Source: CAIQPS01 sp963843455
GTDB taxonomy: Bacteria > Actinomycetota > Thermoleophilia > RBG-16-64-13
Length of the DNA stretch: 64,000 nucleotides
Assembly (NCBI GenBank): GCA_963843455.1
Contig: CAWJKE010000010.1
Location: forward strand, 248,001 to 312,000
Reading direction: 5' to 3'
A model generated the notes under the pieces. It had not been told where the DNA came from and made no database searches. It saw only the letters and a program-made list of their open reading frames with translations. The translations under genes and the position numbers were made by a program. Each line of letters starts with the position of its first letter. Position 1 is the first letter of the stretch. This document shows, in pieces, positions 26,605 to 36,167 of this stretch.

Positions 26605-27576
26605 TCAGCGGGTGGTGGGAAGCCCGGTGGCCTCTCTCACCCTCTCCATGACCTGCTGAGCCACAGCCCGGGCCCGCAGGCCCCCGTCCCTGAGCACGTC
26701 CATCACGTATGCCGGATCCGCCTCCAACTCGCGGCGCCGCTGTCTGGCGGGGGCGAAATAGTCGTCGATGAGCTCGAGCAGCCGCTTCTTCACCTCTCCG
26801 TACCCCATGCCCCCGGCCTTGTATCGTGCCTCCCACTCGGCCGTCTCCTCGGGCGAAGCTAGCAGGCTGAGAAGCAGGAAGGGCGTCGACTCCGCTGGAT
26901 CCTTAGGGTCCTCCACCGGCGTGGAGTCGGTGACTATCGACATGACCTTCTTCTTCAGGTCCTTGCCCTCGTCGAAGATCCCGATCTCGTTCCCGTAGCT
27001 CTTGGACATCTTGCGTCCGTCGACGCCCGGCACCACCGCGGTGGAATCGAGGATGTAGGGCTCGGGGATGACGAACACCTCGCCGAACTGCTGGTTGAAC
27101 TTGCCGGCGATATCGCGGGTCATCTCCAGGTGCTGCTTCTGGTCCTGCCCCACCGGCACCAGGTCGGAGAGGTAGATGAGGATGTCGGCCGCCTGGAGCA
27201 CCGGGTAGGCGAAAAGGCCGTGGTTGGGGCTGAGCCCTTGGGCCACCTTGTCCTTGTATCCCGTTGCCCGCTCGAGCATTCCCACAGGCGTGACGCACGA
27301 CAGGATCCAGGCGAGCTCGGTGACCTCGGGGACGTCTTGCTGGGCAAAAAGGGCCGATTGCTCCGGATCGAGTCCGAGCGCCAGGAAATCCAGAGCCACT
27401 CCCACCGTGTACTCGCGCAGGAGCTTCGCGTCCTGCACCGACGTGAGCGCGTGATAGCTGGCGATGAAGTAGAAGGGCTGGTTGCCGGCCTGCAGGGAGA
27501 TGTACTGGCGCAGGGCGCCGAAGTAGTTGCCCAGGTGGGGCCTGCCCGAAGGCTGTATGCCGGAGAGGATGCGCAT
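26605..27576 (-). CDS. trpS: Tryptophan-tRNA ligase
   Basis: A 323-residue class I aminoacyl-tRNA synthetase charging tRNA-Trp. The HIGH-like motif is SGRPHLGNYFGALRQY and the KMSKS motif is intact in GVDGRKMSKSYGNEIGIF. ILSGIQPSG at the start and FALF-type motifs around QVLQAADILIYLSDLVPVGQDQ match the family. The start ATG at 27576 is unambiguous. It is divergent from the fumarase-succinate dehydrogenase operon across about 300 bases, in which I see no T-box, clear promoter or other gene. Confidence 0.97.
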   Translation of the reverse strand: MRILSGIQPSGRPHLGNYFGALRQYISLQAGNQPFYFIASYHALTSVQDAKLLREYTVGVALDFLALGLDPEQSALFAQQDVPEVTELAWILSCVTPVGMLERATGYKDKVAQGLSPNHGLFAYPVLQAADILIYLSDLVPVGQDQKQHLEMTRDIAGKFNQQFGEVFVIPEPYILDSTAVVPGVDGRKMSKSYGNEIGIFDEGKDLKKKVMSIVTDSTPVEDPKDPAESTPFLLLSLLASPEETAEWEARYKAGGMGYGEVKKRLLELIDDYFAPARQRRRELEADPAYVMDVLRDGGLRARAVAQQVMERVREATGLPTTR

Positions 27577-27872
27577 GACGCCGCCTAGTGTAGCGGAGGG
27601 GCGGCGCGGGCGACAAACGCGACCTGGGGCGGGTTCAAGACGCGCGGTTGTCCTTCCTGGCCCGTTGTCCCGCGTCTGATTGCCGGAATGACGACGTCGG
27701 GGGATAGTGCCCGAGGAGCTCTCGTAGTTCTAGCCTGCATGCCTTCCGCCAAACGGTATCCATATATCAGCTTTCGCGGTAAAGTGGCTCTTGCACCGGC
27801 GCCCCCAGGCGGCGTTCGTGCCCGCGCGCCCATGTCGCGTGGCTGGTGGCTGGTCGGGGGAGGAGGGTGAGA

Positions 27873-28718
27873 GTGAGAGAGTTGGACGTCGCCCGGATCA
27901 CCGAGGCGGTGGCCGAGTTGGCCGTCAAGGCCTGTACGTATCTGGGTGACGACTTGGTGGCGTTCTTCGAGAAGGCTGCCGAGCGGGAAGAATCCGAGAC
28001 GGGCAAAGACATTCTTACCCAACTGCTCCAAAACGCCCGGCTGGCTCGCGACACGAACAGGCCGCTCTGTCAGGATACCGGCCTCGCAGTCGTGTTCTTG
28101 GAGATCGGCCAGGATGTCCACCTAGTGGGTGGCGATCTGGAGACCGCGGTCAACGAGGGCGTCCGCAAAGGCTACGGCGAGGGCTACCTCCGCAAGTCGG
28201 CGGTAGCCGAACCTATCGGGGCCCGGGTCAACACCGGCGACAACACCCCGGCCATGCTTCACACTCGCATAGTCCCGGGCGACAAGGTGCGGGTCATCGT
28301 GGCGCCCAAGGGCGGCGGCGCCGAGAACATGAGCGCCCTGGGGATGCTGAAGCCCTCGCAGGGCCGTCAGGGCGCCGTGGACTTCATCGTCGACACCGTC
28401 AGCAAGGCCGGCCCCAACCCCTGCCCGCCCATCATCGTAGGCGTCGGCTTGGGGGGCACGTTCGAGAAGGCTGCCTATCTGGCCAAGCACTCGCTGCTGC
28501 GCGAAGTGGGCTCCACCAACCCCGATCCGCGGCTGGCCGAACTCGAGGACGAGATCGAGCGCCGCTGCAACGCCCTGGGCATCGGGCCGGCGGGGCTGGG
28601 CGGCATCACCACAGTAATCGACGTCTTTGTGGAGGAACTGCCGGCGCACATCGCCAGCATGCCGGTGGCCGTGAACATCCAGTGCCACTCGGCCCGGCAC
28701 AAGGAGGTGGTGCTCTGA
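27873..28718 (+). CDS. Class I fumarate hydratase, alpha (N-terminal) subunit
   Basis: A 281-residue subunit of the iron-sulphur fumarase that interconverts fumarate and malate. It has RDTNRPLCQDTGLAVVFLEI with the first cluster Cys, GDNTPAMLHTRIVPGDKVRV, PKGGGAENMSALGML, and NPCPPIIVGVGLGGTFEKAA with a second cluster Cys. NIQCHSARHKEVVL at the end carries the third. GTG 27873 is chosen because GGAGG lies six bases upstream; GTG 27867 is too close to it. The stop overlaps the beta-subunit start (TGATG). It opens a six-gene TCA-cycle operon. Confidence 0.95.
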   Translation: MRELDVARITEAVAELAVKACTYLGDDLVAFFEKAAEREESETGKDILTQLLQNARLARDTNRPLCQDTGLAVVFLEIGQDVHLVGGDLETAVNEGVRKGYGEGYLRKSAVAEPIGARVNTGDNTPAMLHTRIVPGDKVRVIVAPKGGGAENMSALGMLKPSQGRQGAVDFIVDTVSKAGPNPCPPIIVGVGLGGTFEKAAYLAKHSLLREVGSTNPDPRLAELEDEIERRCNALGIGPAGLGGITTVIDVFVEELPAHIASMPVAVNIQCHSARHKEVVL

Positions 28719-29308
28719 TGGAGCGGAAGATCACCACCCCGCTCAGCGACGAGGTCGTCGAGAGCCTCCACGCCGGCGATCGCCTGCTCATCACGGGGAT
28801 CATCTACACTGGCCGCGACGCTGCCCACAAGCGGCTCATCGCGCTGGTGGACGAGGGTGAGGCCCTGCCCATCGACATCCGTGGGCAGATCATCTACTTC
28901 GTCGGGCCCACCCCGGCCAAGCCGGGTGAAGTCATCGGCTCGGCCGGGCCCACCACCTCCGGCCGCATGGACGCCTATTCGCCCAAACTGCTCGACCTGG
29001 GTCTCAAGGGCATGATTGGTAAGGGCTCGCGTAACGAGGCCGTCAAGGAAGCCCTCAAGCGCGACAAGGCCGTCTACCTGGGCGCCACCGGCGGTGCCGG
29101 CGCCCTCCTCGCGCAGCGCATCGTGGCCGCGAAGGTGGTGGCTTACGAAGACTTGGGCCCGGAAGCCATCCGCGAACTGGAGGTCGTGGACTTCCCGGTG
29201 GTGGTTATCAACGATATGTATGGCGGCGACCTCTACGTGGAGGGCCGCAAGCAGTACGAGAGGCGGCCCGGCGACGGCGCCGCCGCCGAGAGGAAGGTGG
29301 ATTCTTGA
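28718..29308 (+). CDS. Class I fumarate hydratase, beta (C-terminal) subunit
   Basis: A 196-residue partner of the alpha subunit. It has ITTPLSDEVVESLHAGDRLLITG at the start, the substrate-binding IYFVGPTPAKPGEVIGSAGP, PTTSGRMDAYSPKLLDLG, GKGSRNEAVKEAL and VYLGATGGAGALLAQ. Together the two subunits form the oxygen-sensitive two-subunit fumarase common in anaerobes and archaea. The start overlaps the alpha stop. The 3' end overlaps sdhC by four bases. Confidence 0.95.
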   Translation: MERKITTPLSDEVVESLHAGDRLLITGIIYTGRDAAHKRLIALVDEGEALPIDIRGQIIYFVGPTPAKPGEVIGSAGPTTSGRMDAYSPKLLDLGLKGMIGKGSRNEAVKEALKRDKAVYLGATGGAGALLAQRIVAAKVVAYEDLGPEAIRELEVVDFPVVVINDMYGGDLYVEGRKQYERRPGDGAAAERKVDS

Positions 29309-29700
29309 GCGCAAAGCCTCGCGAGACCGCCAATGTAGGGGCGGGTCTCTGGAAGGCGACCGGCATGTGGGCCTGGCTGCTCTTCCGCATCAGCGGCCTC
29401 ATTCTTGTCTTCTATCTGGGCGCCCACATCATCGTCATCTCCACCGGCCAGTTCGACAAGCTCGACGCTCTGATGACGAGCTTCGACACGCCGGTCCTCG
29501 TGCTGCTCGACCTGGCTCTGGTCGTGGCGGTCCTCTACCACGCCCTCAACGGGGTGCGCATCATCCTGATGGATCTGGGGATCGGCATCCACCGGCACAA
29601 GGTGATGTTCTGGTCGGCGATGGCGGTGGTCGTCATCTGCTTCGCCGTGTTCGCCTGGGTGGCGTTCACCTTTATCGCCACCGGCAAGGGGGTGATGTAG
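29305..29700 (+). CDS. sdhC: Succinate dehydrogenase cytochrome b subunit SdhC
   Basis: A 131-residue membrane anchor with three predicted helices: WAWLLFRISGLILVFYLGAH (about 22-41), a middle helix around LVLLDLALVVAVLYHALNGV, and VMFWSAMAVVVICFAVFAWV. Histidines in YLGAH and LYHALNG are candidate haem ligands. The SdhC family's RISGL and YHALNG motifs are present. TTG 29305 overlaps the fumarase stop (TTGA). With SdhD it anchors SdhAB to the membrane and passes electrons to quinone. Confidence 0.9.
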   Translation: MSAKPRETANVGAGLWKATGMWAWLLFRISGLILVFYLGAHIIVISTGQFDKLDALMTSFDTPVLVLLDLALVVAVLYHALNGVRIILMDLGIGIHRHKVMFWSAMAVVVICFAVFAWVAFTFIATGKGVM

Positions 29701-30063
29701 TTGAAGGCCGCGACTGTCTCGACCCACCGCGGCGGCATGTGGTCCTGGTTGTTCCAGCGGATCACCGCCGTGCTGCTCATCGTCTGCTTGGCGATCCACC
29801 TGACGCTCACCCACATCGCCAACATCGGCGAGCTGAACATGGACAATATCGGGGCCCGGCTCGCCAACCACGGGCTGACGGCCGTCGACATCATCCTGCT
29901 GGCGGCGGCGATCTACCACGCCTTGAACGGGCTTCGTATGGTGCTCATGGACTACTGGTTCACCTCCCGCACCCGGGCCCTTTGGCTCACCGTCGGACTT
30001 TGGGTGGTGGGCCTGGTCTTCTTTGGATATGGGATCTGGGCTCTCTGGCCCTGGATCGGTTAG
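29701..30063 (+). CDS. sdhD: Succinate dehydrogenase membrane anchor subunit SdhD
   Basis: A 120-residue protein with three predicted membrane helices and the motif pattern of SdhC (FQRITAVLLIVCLAIHLTLTH, IYHALNGLRMVLMDYW). The two anchors are clearly paralogous at the YHALNG segment. The TTG start follows the sdhC stop directly, and sdhA begins nine bases downstream. His residues in AIHLTLTH and YHALNG are candidate haem or quinone ligands. Confidence 0.88.
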   Translation: MKAATVSTHRGGMWSWLFQRITAVLLIVCLAIHLTLTHIANIGELNMDNIGARLANHGLTAVDIILLAAAIYHALNGLRMVLMDYWFTSRTRALWLTVGLWVVGLVFFGYGIWALWPWIG

Positions 30064-30072
30064 GACTGAGTA

Positions 30073-31786
30073 ATGATCCATCATGACGTGATCGTAGTCG
30101 GTGGCGGCCTTTCGGGACTGCGCGCCGCGGTCGAGGCCAAACGCGCGGGCGTGGATGTCGCCGTGCTGTCGCAGGTGCACCCGGCCCGCAGCCATTCGGG
30201 GGCGGCGCAAGGCGGTATCAACGCGGCTCTGGGCAACCACCCCGACGGCCACGATGACACCTGGGAGAAGCACGCCTTCGACACCACCAAGGGCGGTGAC
30301 TACCTGGGCGACCAGGACGCCATCTGCCAGATGGCCAAAGACGCGCCGGGGGTCATCTACGAGATGGACCACTGGGGCTGCCCGTTCAGCCGCTACGAAG
30401 ACGGGCGCATCACCCAGCGGCCGTTCGGCGGCGCCGGCTTCCCCCGTTGCTGCTACGGCGCCGACAAGACCGGCCACTATCTGTTGCACACCCTGGTGGA
30501 GCAGGCCTACAAGCTGCAGGTCAAGCTCTACGTGGAGCAGTACGTGTGCAAACTCATCGTCCACGACGGCGTGTGCCAGGGCGTGGTGGCCTACGACATG
30601 ATCCGCGGCGGCTTTGAGGCGTTCACCGCCGGCGCCGTGGTCATCGCCACCGGGGGCGCCGGCCGCATCTACTCCAACTCCACCAACGCGCTCATCAACA
30701 CCGGCGGCGGGATGGCCGTCGCCTACCACGCTGGCGTGCCGCTCAAGGATATGGAGTTCGTCCAGTTCCACCCCACCGGTCTCTACTCCACCAACATCCT
30801 CATGACCGAGGGGGCGCGCGGCGAAGGCGGGTACCTGCTCAACGGCTTGGGTGAGCGCTACATGGAGAAGTACGCGCCCAAGTCCATGGAGCTGGCGCCG
30901 CGCGACATCGTCTCCCGCTCCGGCCAGACCGAGATCAACGAAGGGCGGGGGATCAACGGCCTCCCCTACCTCCACCTGGACCTGCGCCACCTGGGGGCCG
31001 AGAAGATCCTGGAGCGCCTGCCCGGCATCCGCGACCTGGCCATCCACTTCGAAGGCGTCGACCCCATCGAGGAGCCCATCCCGGTGGTGCCCAGCCAGCA
31101 CTACTCCATGGGGGGCATCGACACCGACGTGGACGGCGCCACGACCGATGCCCGGTCTCTACGCGGCGGGCGAATGCGCCTGCGTGAGCGTGCACGGGGC
31201 CAACCGCTTGGGCGGCAACTCGCTGCTGGAGACCATCGTGTTCGGCAGGCGCTCCGGAGCCGAGATGGTCCGCTACCTGGAAGGACGCACAGACAAGCGG
31301 CCGCCCAACGCGCGCACGGCTTTCGCCGCCGTCCAGGCCATGGAAGACAAGATCGACCTGCTGGCCAACGCCACCGGCGCCGAGAGCGCCTACGCTCTGC
31401 GCGCCGAGATGGCCGACGTGACCCGGGACCACTTCGGCGTGTTCCGCGACGAGTCCACCATGAAGACCGGCCTCGACAAGCTGCTGGCCATCAAGGAGCG
31501 CTCCAAGAACGTGGGTCTGCGCTGGACGGGCCAGGTTTTCAACCTCGACATGATCCGCACCGTCGACCTGGAGAGCATGATCGACGTCGCCCTGGCCATG
31601 GCGGCCGGCGCCAAGGCGCGGACCGAGTCGCGCGGCGCCCACTTCCGCACCGACCACAACAAGAGGGACGACGCCAACTGGCTCAAGCACACGCTGGCCT
31701 ACTACCGGCCCGACGAAGCCGGCCCCCGGCTGGACTCCAAGCCGGTCACCCTCGGCACCTTCGAGCCCCAGGAGCGGACATACTGA
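30073..31786 (+). CDS. sdhA: Succinate dehydrogenase/fumarate reductase flavoprotein subunit, with one frameshift
   Basis: About 571 residues. The N-terminus has the FAD motif VIVVGGGLSGLRAAVEAKRA and HPARSHSGAAQGGINAALG, where the His carries covalent FAD in this family. Next come FVQFHPTGLY and MTEGARGEGGYLLN of the active site. After the break come GLYAAGECACVSVHGANRLG and NSLLETIVFGRRSG. The C-terminal helical part ends just before sdhB (TGATG). The frame slips at about 31151, where one extra base separates DVDGATTD from PGLYAAGE; both sides are fully conserved, so a sequence error is the best reading. Because of the slip, the upstream frame runs by chance into the sdhB frame. Confidence 0.94.
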
Positions 31787-32526
31787 TGTCAGAGATCACG
31801 TTCCGCATCAAGCGCCAGGACCCGGCCAGCAAGAAGGACCCCGAGGCCCGCTGGGAGGAATACACCGTTTCCTATGACAACAATCTCACGGTGCTCGAGG
31901 GGCTGTTCTACATCCAGGAGAAGTTCGACGGCAGTCTCTGCTTCCGGTACTGCTGCCGCGCCTCCATCTGCGGTAGCTGCGCTATGTACATCAACGGGGC
32001 GTATCGCCTCGCCTGCCAGACCAACGTCAAGCACTTGGACACCGTACACTCCGCGAACCCCCTGGTCACCGTCCAGCCCATGCCGCACATGCCCCTGGTG
32101 AAAGACCTGGTCTGCAACATGGACGACTTCTTCGCCAAGTACGAGTACATCGAGCCGTGGCTCATCCGCAACTCGGCGGATCCGGAGAAGGAGATCGCGC
32201 AGTCGCCCAAGGACCGCAAGAAGCTGGACATGCCGATCGACTGCATACTGTGCGGCTCCTGCTACTCCAGTTGTCCGTCGGTGTGGGGCGAGCAGAACTA
32301 CATCGGCCCAGCGGCGCTGCTCAAGGCCTACCGCTTCGAGGTGGATTCGCGCGACGAGGGCCGCGAGGAGCGCCTGCCGCTCTTCGACAACGAGCGTGGC
32401 GTCTACCGCTGTCACACCGTCATGAACTGCCAGGAAGCCTGCCCCAAGGAGCTCAGCCCCACCGAGGGCATTCAGTGGCTTAAGAAGGCGGCGGTGCGGC
32501 GGAGGCTGTTCGGCCGGCTGAAGTGA
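31786..32526 (+). CDS. sdhB: Succinate dehydrogenase/fumarate reductase iron-sulphur subunit
   Basis: A 246-residue protein with the [2Fe-2S] ferredoxin-type domain (FRYCCRASICGSCAMYI and a later Cys in YRLACQTN) and the C-terminal clusters (CILCGSCYSSCP, then CHTVMNCQEACPKELSP). It carries electrons from SdhA to the quinone site. It starts in the TGATG overlap with the sdhA stop. The operon order fumarase alpha, beta, sdhC, D, A, B joins two successive TCA steps in one transcript. Direction of flux (oxidation or fumarate respiration) cannot be told from sequence. Confidence 0.95.
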   Translation: MSEITFRIKRQDPASKKDPEARWEEYTVSYDNNLTVLEGLFYIQEKFDGSLCFRYCCRASICGSCAMYINGAYRLACQTNVKHLDTVHSANPLVTVQPMPHMPLVKDLVCNMDDFFAKYEYIEPWLIRNSADPEKEIAQSPKDRKKLDMPIDCILCGSCYSSCPSVWGEQNYIGPAALLKAYRFEVDSRDEGREERLPLFDNERGVYRCHTVMNCQEACPKELSPTEGIQWLKKAAVRRRLFGRLK

Positions 32527-32687
32527 GAGCGGCTGCGTAGCGCGGGTAGAGGCCACGACCCGCCCCGAGCGCGCGGCTGGAGCGTCAGACTTTGTAGGGC
32601 ACCGTCACGAACGCGAAGTTCTCGGGAGACTTTGGTAGTACCTTGCCGGAGGCACGGAACGAAACAAGCGAAGATCTGGAGGACGCG

Positions 32688-32873
32688 ATGCCCCTCGTGA
32701 TAGTGAAGATGCTCGAAGGCAGGACAGTGGAACAGAAGCGCGGGCTGGCCACGGCCATCACTGCGGCAGTCGTGAAACATACGGGAGCGCCCGAGGACCA
32801 AGTGGACGTGATAATCGAGGACTACCCGCGGACGAACTGGGCGAAAGCCGGGAAGCTGTTCTCGGACAAGTAG
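32688..32873 (+). CDS. 4-oxalocrotonate tautomerase family protein
   Basis: A 61-residue tautomerase with the catalytic Pro directly after the start Met (MPLVIVKMLEGRTVEQKRGL) and a conserved Arg near position 11. The small 4-OT enzymes assemble as hexamers and tautomerise 2-oxo acids or their enols. ATG 32688 is chosen because the mature protein must begin with Pro, and GGAGG lies five bases before it. It stands alone between the sdh operon and the FAD/iron-sulphur dehydrogenase, so the substrate is unknown. Confidence 0.9.
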   Translation: MPLVIVKMLEGRTVEQKRGLATAITAAVVKHTGAPEDQVDVIIEDYPRTNWAKAGKLFSDK

Positions 32874-32909
32874 GCACGATCTTAGGGCGACGTCTGCCGG
32901 TCAGATTTC

Positions 32910-32931
32910 GGCCGGCCGGCCGGCCGGCCGG
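32910..32931. repeat. Short GGCC tandem repeat
   Basis: About five and a half copies of GGCC lie in the 184-base gap between the convergent tautomerase and dehydrogenase genes. The tract is self-complementary and could form a hairpin in either transcript, but no T tract follows. Nothing else is recognised in the gap. Confidence 0.6.
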
Positions 32932-33057
32932 GTCAGGCCCAGCTCATCGCCGGCCCGCAGTTGTCGCTCAGTGCGAGGCTTTCAAGCGCAGTCGGATAGC
33001 GACCGTGCTATGTGTGCCGCTGACCGGCAACCTGCGCCGCCTCGAGCACGCCAGGCC

Positions 33058-36049
33058 TTACAATCCGCATGCCGCGGCCAGCAGCGTGATCGGGTGGATG
33101 GTCTGGATAGAGGTGGCCTCAGCGATCTGCAGCCGGCAGGTGCTGCACTCGCTGGCTATGAGGTCGGGGGCCACCGCTGCCACGCGCTCGAAGAGCGGCG
33201 CGCCGGTCTGCATGGAGAGGTCGTAGGTCCCCTTCTTCATGCCGAAGGTGCCGGCCATGCCGCAGCAGCCGGCGGCGAGGTCGATCACCTCGACGCCCGG
33301 GATCTCGCGGAGGAGGTCCAGCCCGGGGCTGCCGATCCCCTGGGCCTTGAGATGGCACGGCGCGTGATAGGCGACCCGCGTGACGCCACCCCAGGCACCG
33401 GAAAGCGGGCCGGCTACCGGCGACCTCCCCGGGTGATCGGCACGAAAGCGGACGAGGAACTCGCCCAGGTCGTGCGTCGCTTCGGCGACCGTCGAGCACT
33501 CGGGGCTGGAGGTGTAGTCGGGGTAGTGCACCTTAAAGGCGAAGCTGGCTGTCGGCTCGGCAGAGAGCACAACGGCGCCCCGCTTGATCCACGGCAGCAT
33601 CGCCGCGACGTTGAACTGGGCCGTCTGCCGGGCGGCGTCCGCATATCCGTACAACATCTCCGGGATGCCGCTGGACTTCTGCTCGGGTAGCACCACCTCG
33701 ATGCCGTGGGCCGCCAAGAGGCGAAGCACCGTCTGACCGAGTTCCGGGTCGTTGTACGTGGCGTAGAGGTCGGAGAAGTAGGCGGCCAGCACAGGGCGGA
33801 CACCGGCGGCCGGCCGGGCGCCGCCGCTCGCGGTGTGGGCCAGGGTGCGCCGCGCGAAGCGCGGCATCCGGCGCCGGCGGTCGATACCGGTCAGGGGCTC
33901 GACCAGGCGGCGAACCAGGGGCTGGGAAAGGAGCGGATTGGCCAGCGGGGCGAACCTGCGGCCGAGGGCCGACGTGGCTTCGGCGTGTCCCAGAAGGATC
34001 TCGGTGGGCGAGCCGTGGTGGGCGTCCCGGTACTTGCTCTTGGCCTCGAGCATCAGCTTGGGGATATTGACGTTGGAGGGGCACTCCACAGCGCACATCC
34101 CGCAGACGATGCAGTAGTCGGTGACCGCCTTGGTGGCGGCCTCGCCGTAAGAGGAGATCGGGTCGAGCGTGCCGGTGATGACCGCCCGCAGGAGGTTCGC
34201 CTTTGCCCGAGGCGACGCTGCCTCCCGGCGGGTGGACTTGTAGGTAGGGCACATAGTCGTCGTCACCATGCTCTTGCACTGGCCGCAGCCGTGACACTTC
34301 TCGATCTCGCGCTCGTACTCGCTTGTCGGGAAATGCAGGATGGGTTTCTGGGCGACGGTGCGGTAGTCGAAGCCATACCGCAGATCGCGGAGCAAGGGGC
34401 CGCCCGCCGGGGCAGCGCCCGGTGACGTTCCACCCGGCGAGGCACCGCCGGTGCCGGCCAGGCTCCCGCTCGCCTCCTGCGGCCCGACTTTCTTCCCGGG
34501 GTTCATCACCCCCCCAGGATCCAGCGCATTCTTGACCAGAGAAAAGAGGGAATACACCTTCTCCCCGTACATCTCCCGGAGGTAGGGCGTCCGGAGAAGG
34601 CCATCCCCATGCTCGCCCGACATGGTGCCGCGTATGCCGCGCACGTATCCGGAGACCTCGTCGTACAGGTGCTGCATGGTACGCAGATCGCCGGGGTCTT
34701 TGGGGTCCAGCAACGGCCGCGTGTGGATGTTCCCATCGCCCACGTGGCCGTACATGACGGCGTCGACCTTCTCCCGGTCGAACAGTCTCTGCAGGAAGTC
34801 GACGTAGCCGGGTACCTCGCTGGGGTGAACGGTGACGTCCTCGATGAACGGAAGGGCTCGGCGCGGCCCCGGCATTCGCAGCGCCAGCGCGACGGCCGAC
34901 TTGCGTACCGTCCATAGCCGGTTCGCCTCCTCGACCGTCTCGGCGCGAACGATCTTGAGGGCCTCGGTGCCGCCCAGATGCCGCCGCAACGCCGCGAATT
35001 TGTCGTCCACCTCGTGGCCGTCGGATCCCTCGAACTCGATCAGCAAAGCGGTATCGGTGAGGGCCGGTAGCATGGCGTCGATCCGGGAGTCGTGCTTGCG
35101 GACCAGGGCCAGGAAGCGGGAGTCCATGATCTCGACTGCGGTCGGCCGGAGAGCGAGGATGCCGGGGACCGCTTCGCCGGCGGCGAATACCGAGGGGAAG
35201 TAGGCCATGGCGATACCACGCCGCCCCGGAAGGGGGACGAGATTGAGCTTCGCCTCGGTGACCAGGCCCAGCGTGCCTTCGGCGCCCACGAAGAGCTTCT
35301 GTAAGTGCACGAGGGACTCGCCGGGCGCCAGCCTGGCCCGGCCGTCACTGGCGGCGCCGAAGTCGCCCGCCGGGCGCCCGCCCGCGCCCGAGTCGCTGAA
35401 GATCGTCTCCAGCCGGTAGCCGGAACAGTTCTTCACCACCCGGGGCATCGCGTCGGCTATGGTGACGGCGTTCGCGCGCAACTCGGGCAGGATCTTCGCG
35501 AATGCCCGGCCGGCAAGAGTGTCGGCGGCGAGGAGGGGGGCGAGTTCGGGCGCCGTCCTCCGCGACCGATTGCGGCCGAAAGACACTTCCGTCGGCGAGG
35601 ACCACCTCGAGGGCCAGGACATGGTCCTTCGTGCCGCCGTAGGCCACGGTCCTGGCTCCGGACGAGTTGGTGCCTATCATCCCGCCCAGGCTGCAGTAGT
35701 TCTCGCTGGAGGGGTCGGGCGCGAAGAAGGTCCCGCGCTTGGCGGCCTCCTGGTTGAGCGAGGCCATCACCAGCCCGGGTTGCACCCGGGCCCAGGAGCC
35801 GTCGGGCGCAATCTCGAGCAACCGGTTCATGTAGCGGGTGAAGTCCACCTGGATACCGGCGCCCACCGCCCCCCCGGCAAGGCCGGAGCCCATGCCGCGG
35901 CCTATGAGGGGGACCCCGCGCTCCGCCGCATACTCGACCAGGCGGACGACGTCCTCGCTATCCCGCGGCGAGACGACGCCGAGCGGCTCTATCTGGTTGA
36001 GGCCCGCGTCGGTGGCGTAGAGGAACCGCGAGATGTCGTCGAACTCCAC
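33058..36049 (-). CDS. Fused FAD-linked dehydrogenase and iron-sulphur protein (GlcD-GlcF/D-lactate dehydrogenase type), with one frameshift
   Basis: About 1000 residues. The N-terminal half is a GlcD-like FAD enzyme: VEYAAERGVPLIGRGMGSGL, SSENYCSLGGMIGTNSSGAR and TKDHVLALEVVLADGS of the PCMH-type FAD domain, and HVGDGNIHTRPLL of the C-terminal cap. The C-terminal half is GlcF-like: ferredoxin clusters CHGCGQCKSMVTTTMCP and CIVCGMCAVECPSNVNIPK, then two cysteine-rich CCG-type segments ending LAAGCCGMAGTFGMKKGTYD. Such fusions oxidise glycolate, D-lactate or D-2-hydroxyglutarate and pass electrons to the respiratory chain. The frame changes near 35560-35600 after VAEDGA. The start at GTG 36049 is uncertain; a stop lies in frame upstream and AAAGG precedes the GTG. 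Confidence 0.88.
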
Positions 36050-36167
36050 GTCGCCTTTGAGAAGCCGCTGCAGGTCGCGAGCGACCTGGCGGGCACGTCG
36101 CGGCGTCGGCTGCCGCGCGTCGCGCGGCCCGCGGCCGCGGCGCCACTTGCTGCGGAACTGCCAGGTG

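Noticed and set aside
29233..31101. 622-codon minus-strand open frame across sdhC, sdhD and sdhA
   Set aside because: It mirrors genes with strong family motifs, and its His/Asp/Val-rich sequence is the usual antisense artefact of GC-rich coding DNA.
30073..32526. Apparent 817-residue SdhA-SdhB fusion protein
   Set aside because: The middle third has no SdhA similarity; correct SdhA continues in another frame and ends at 31786, so the fusion is produced by a one-base slip.
33533..34915. 460-codon minus-strand frame inside the FAD/Fe-S dehydrogenase
   Set aside because: Wrong frame; the cluster motifs and GlcD motifs are in the overlapping frame.
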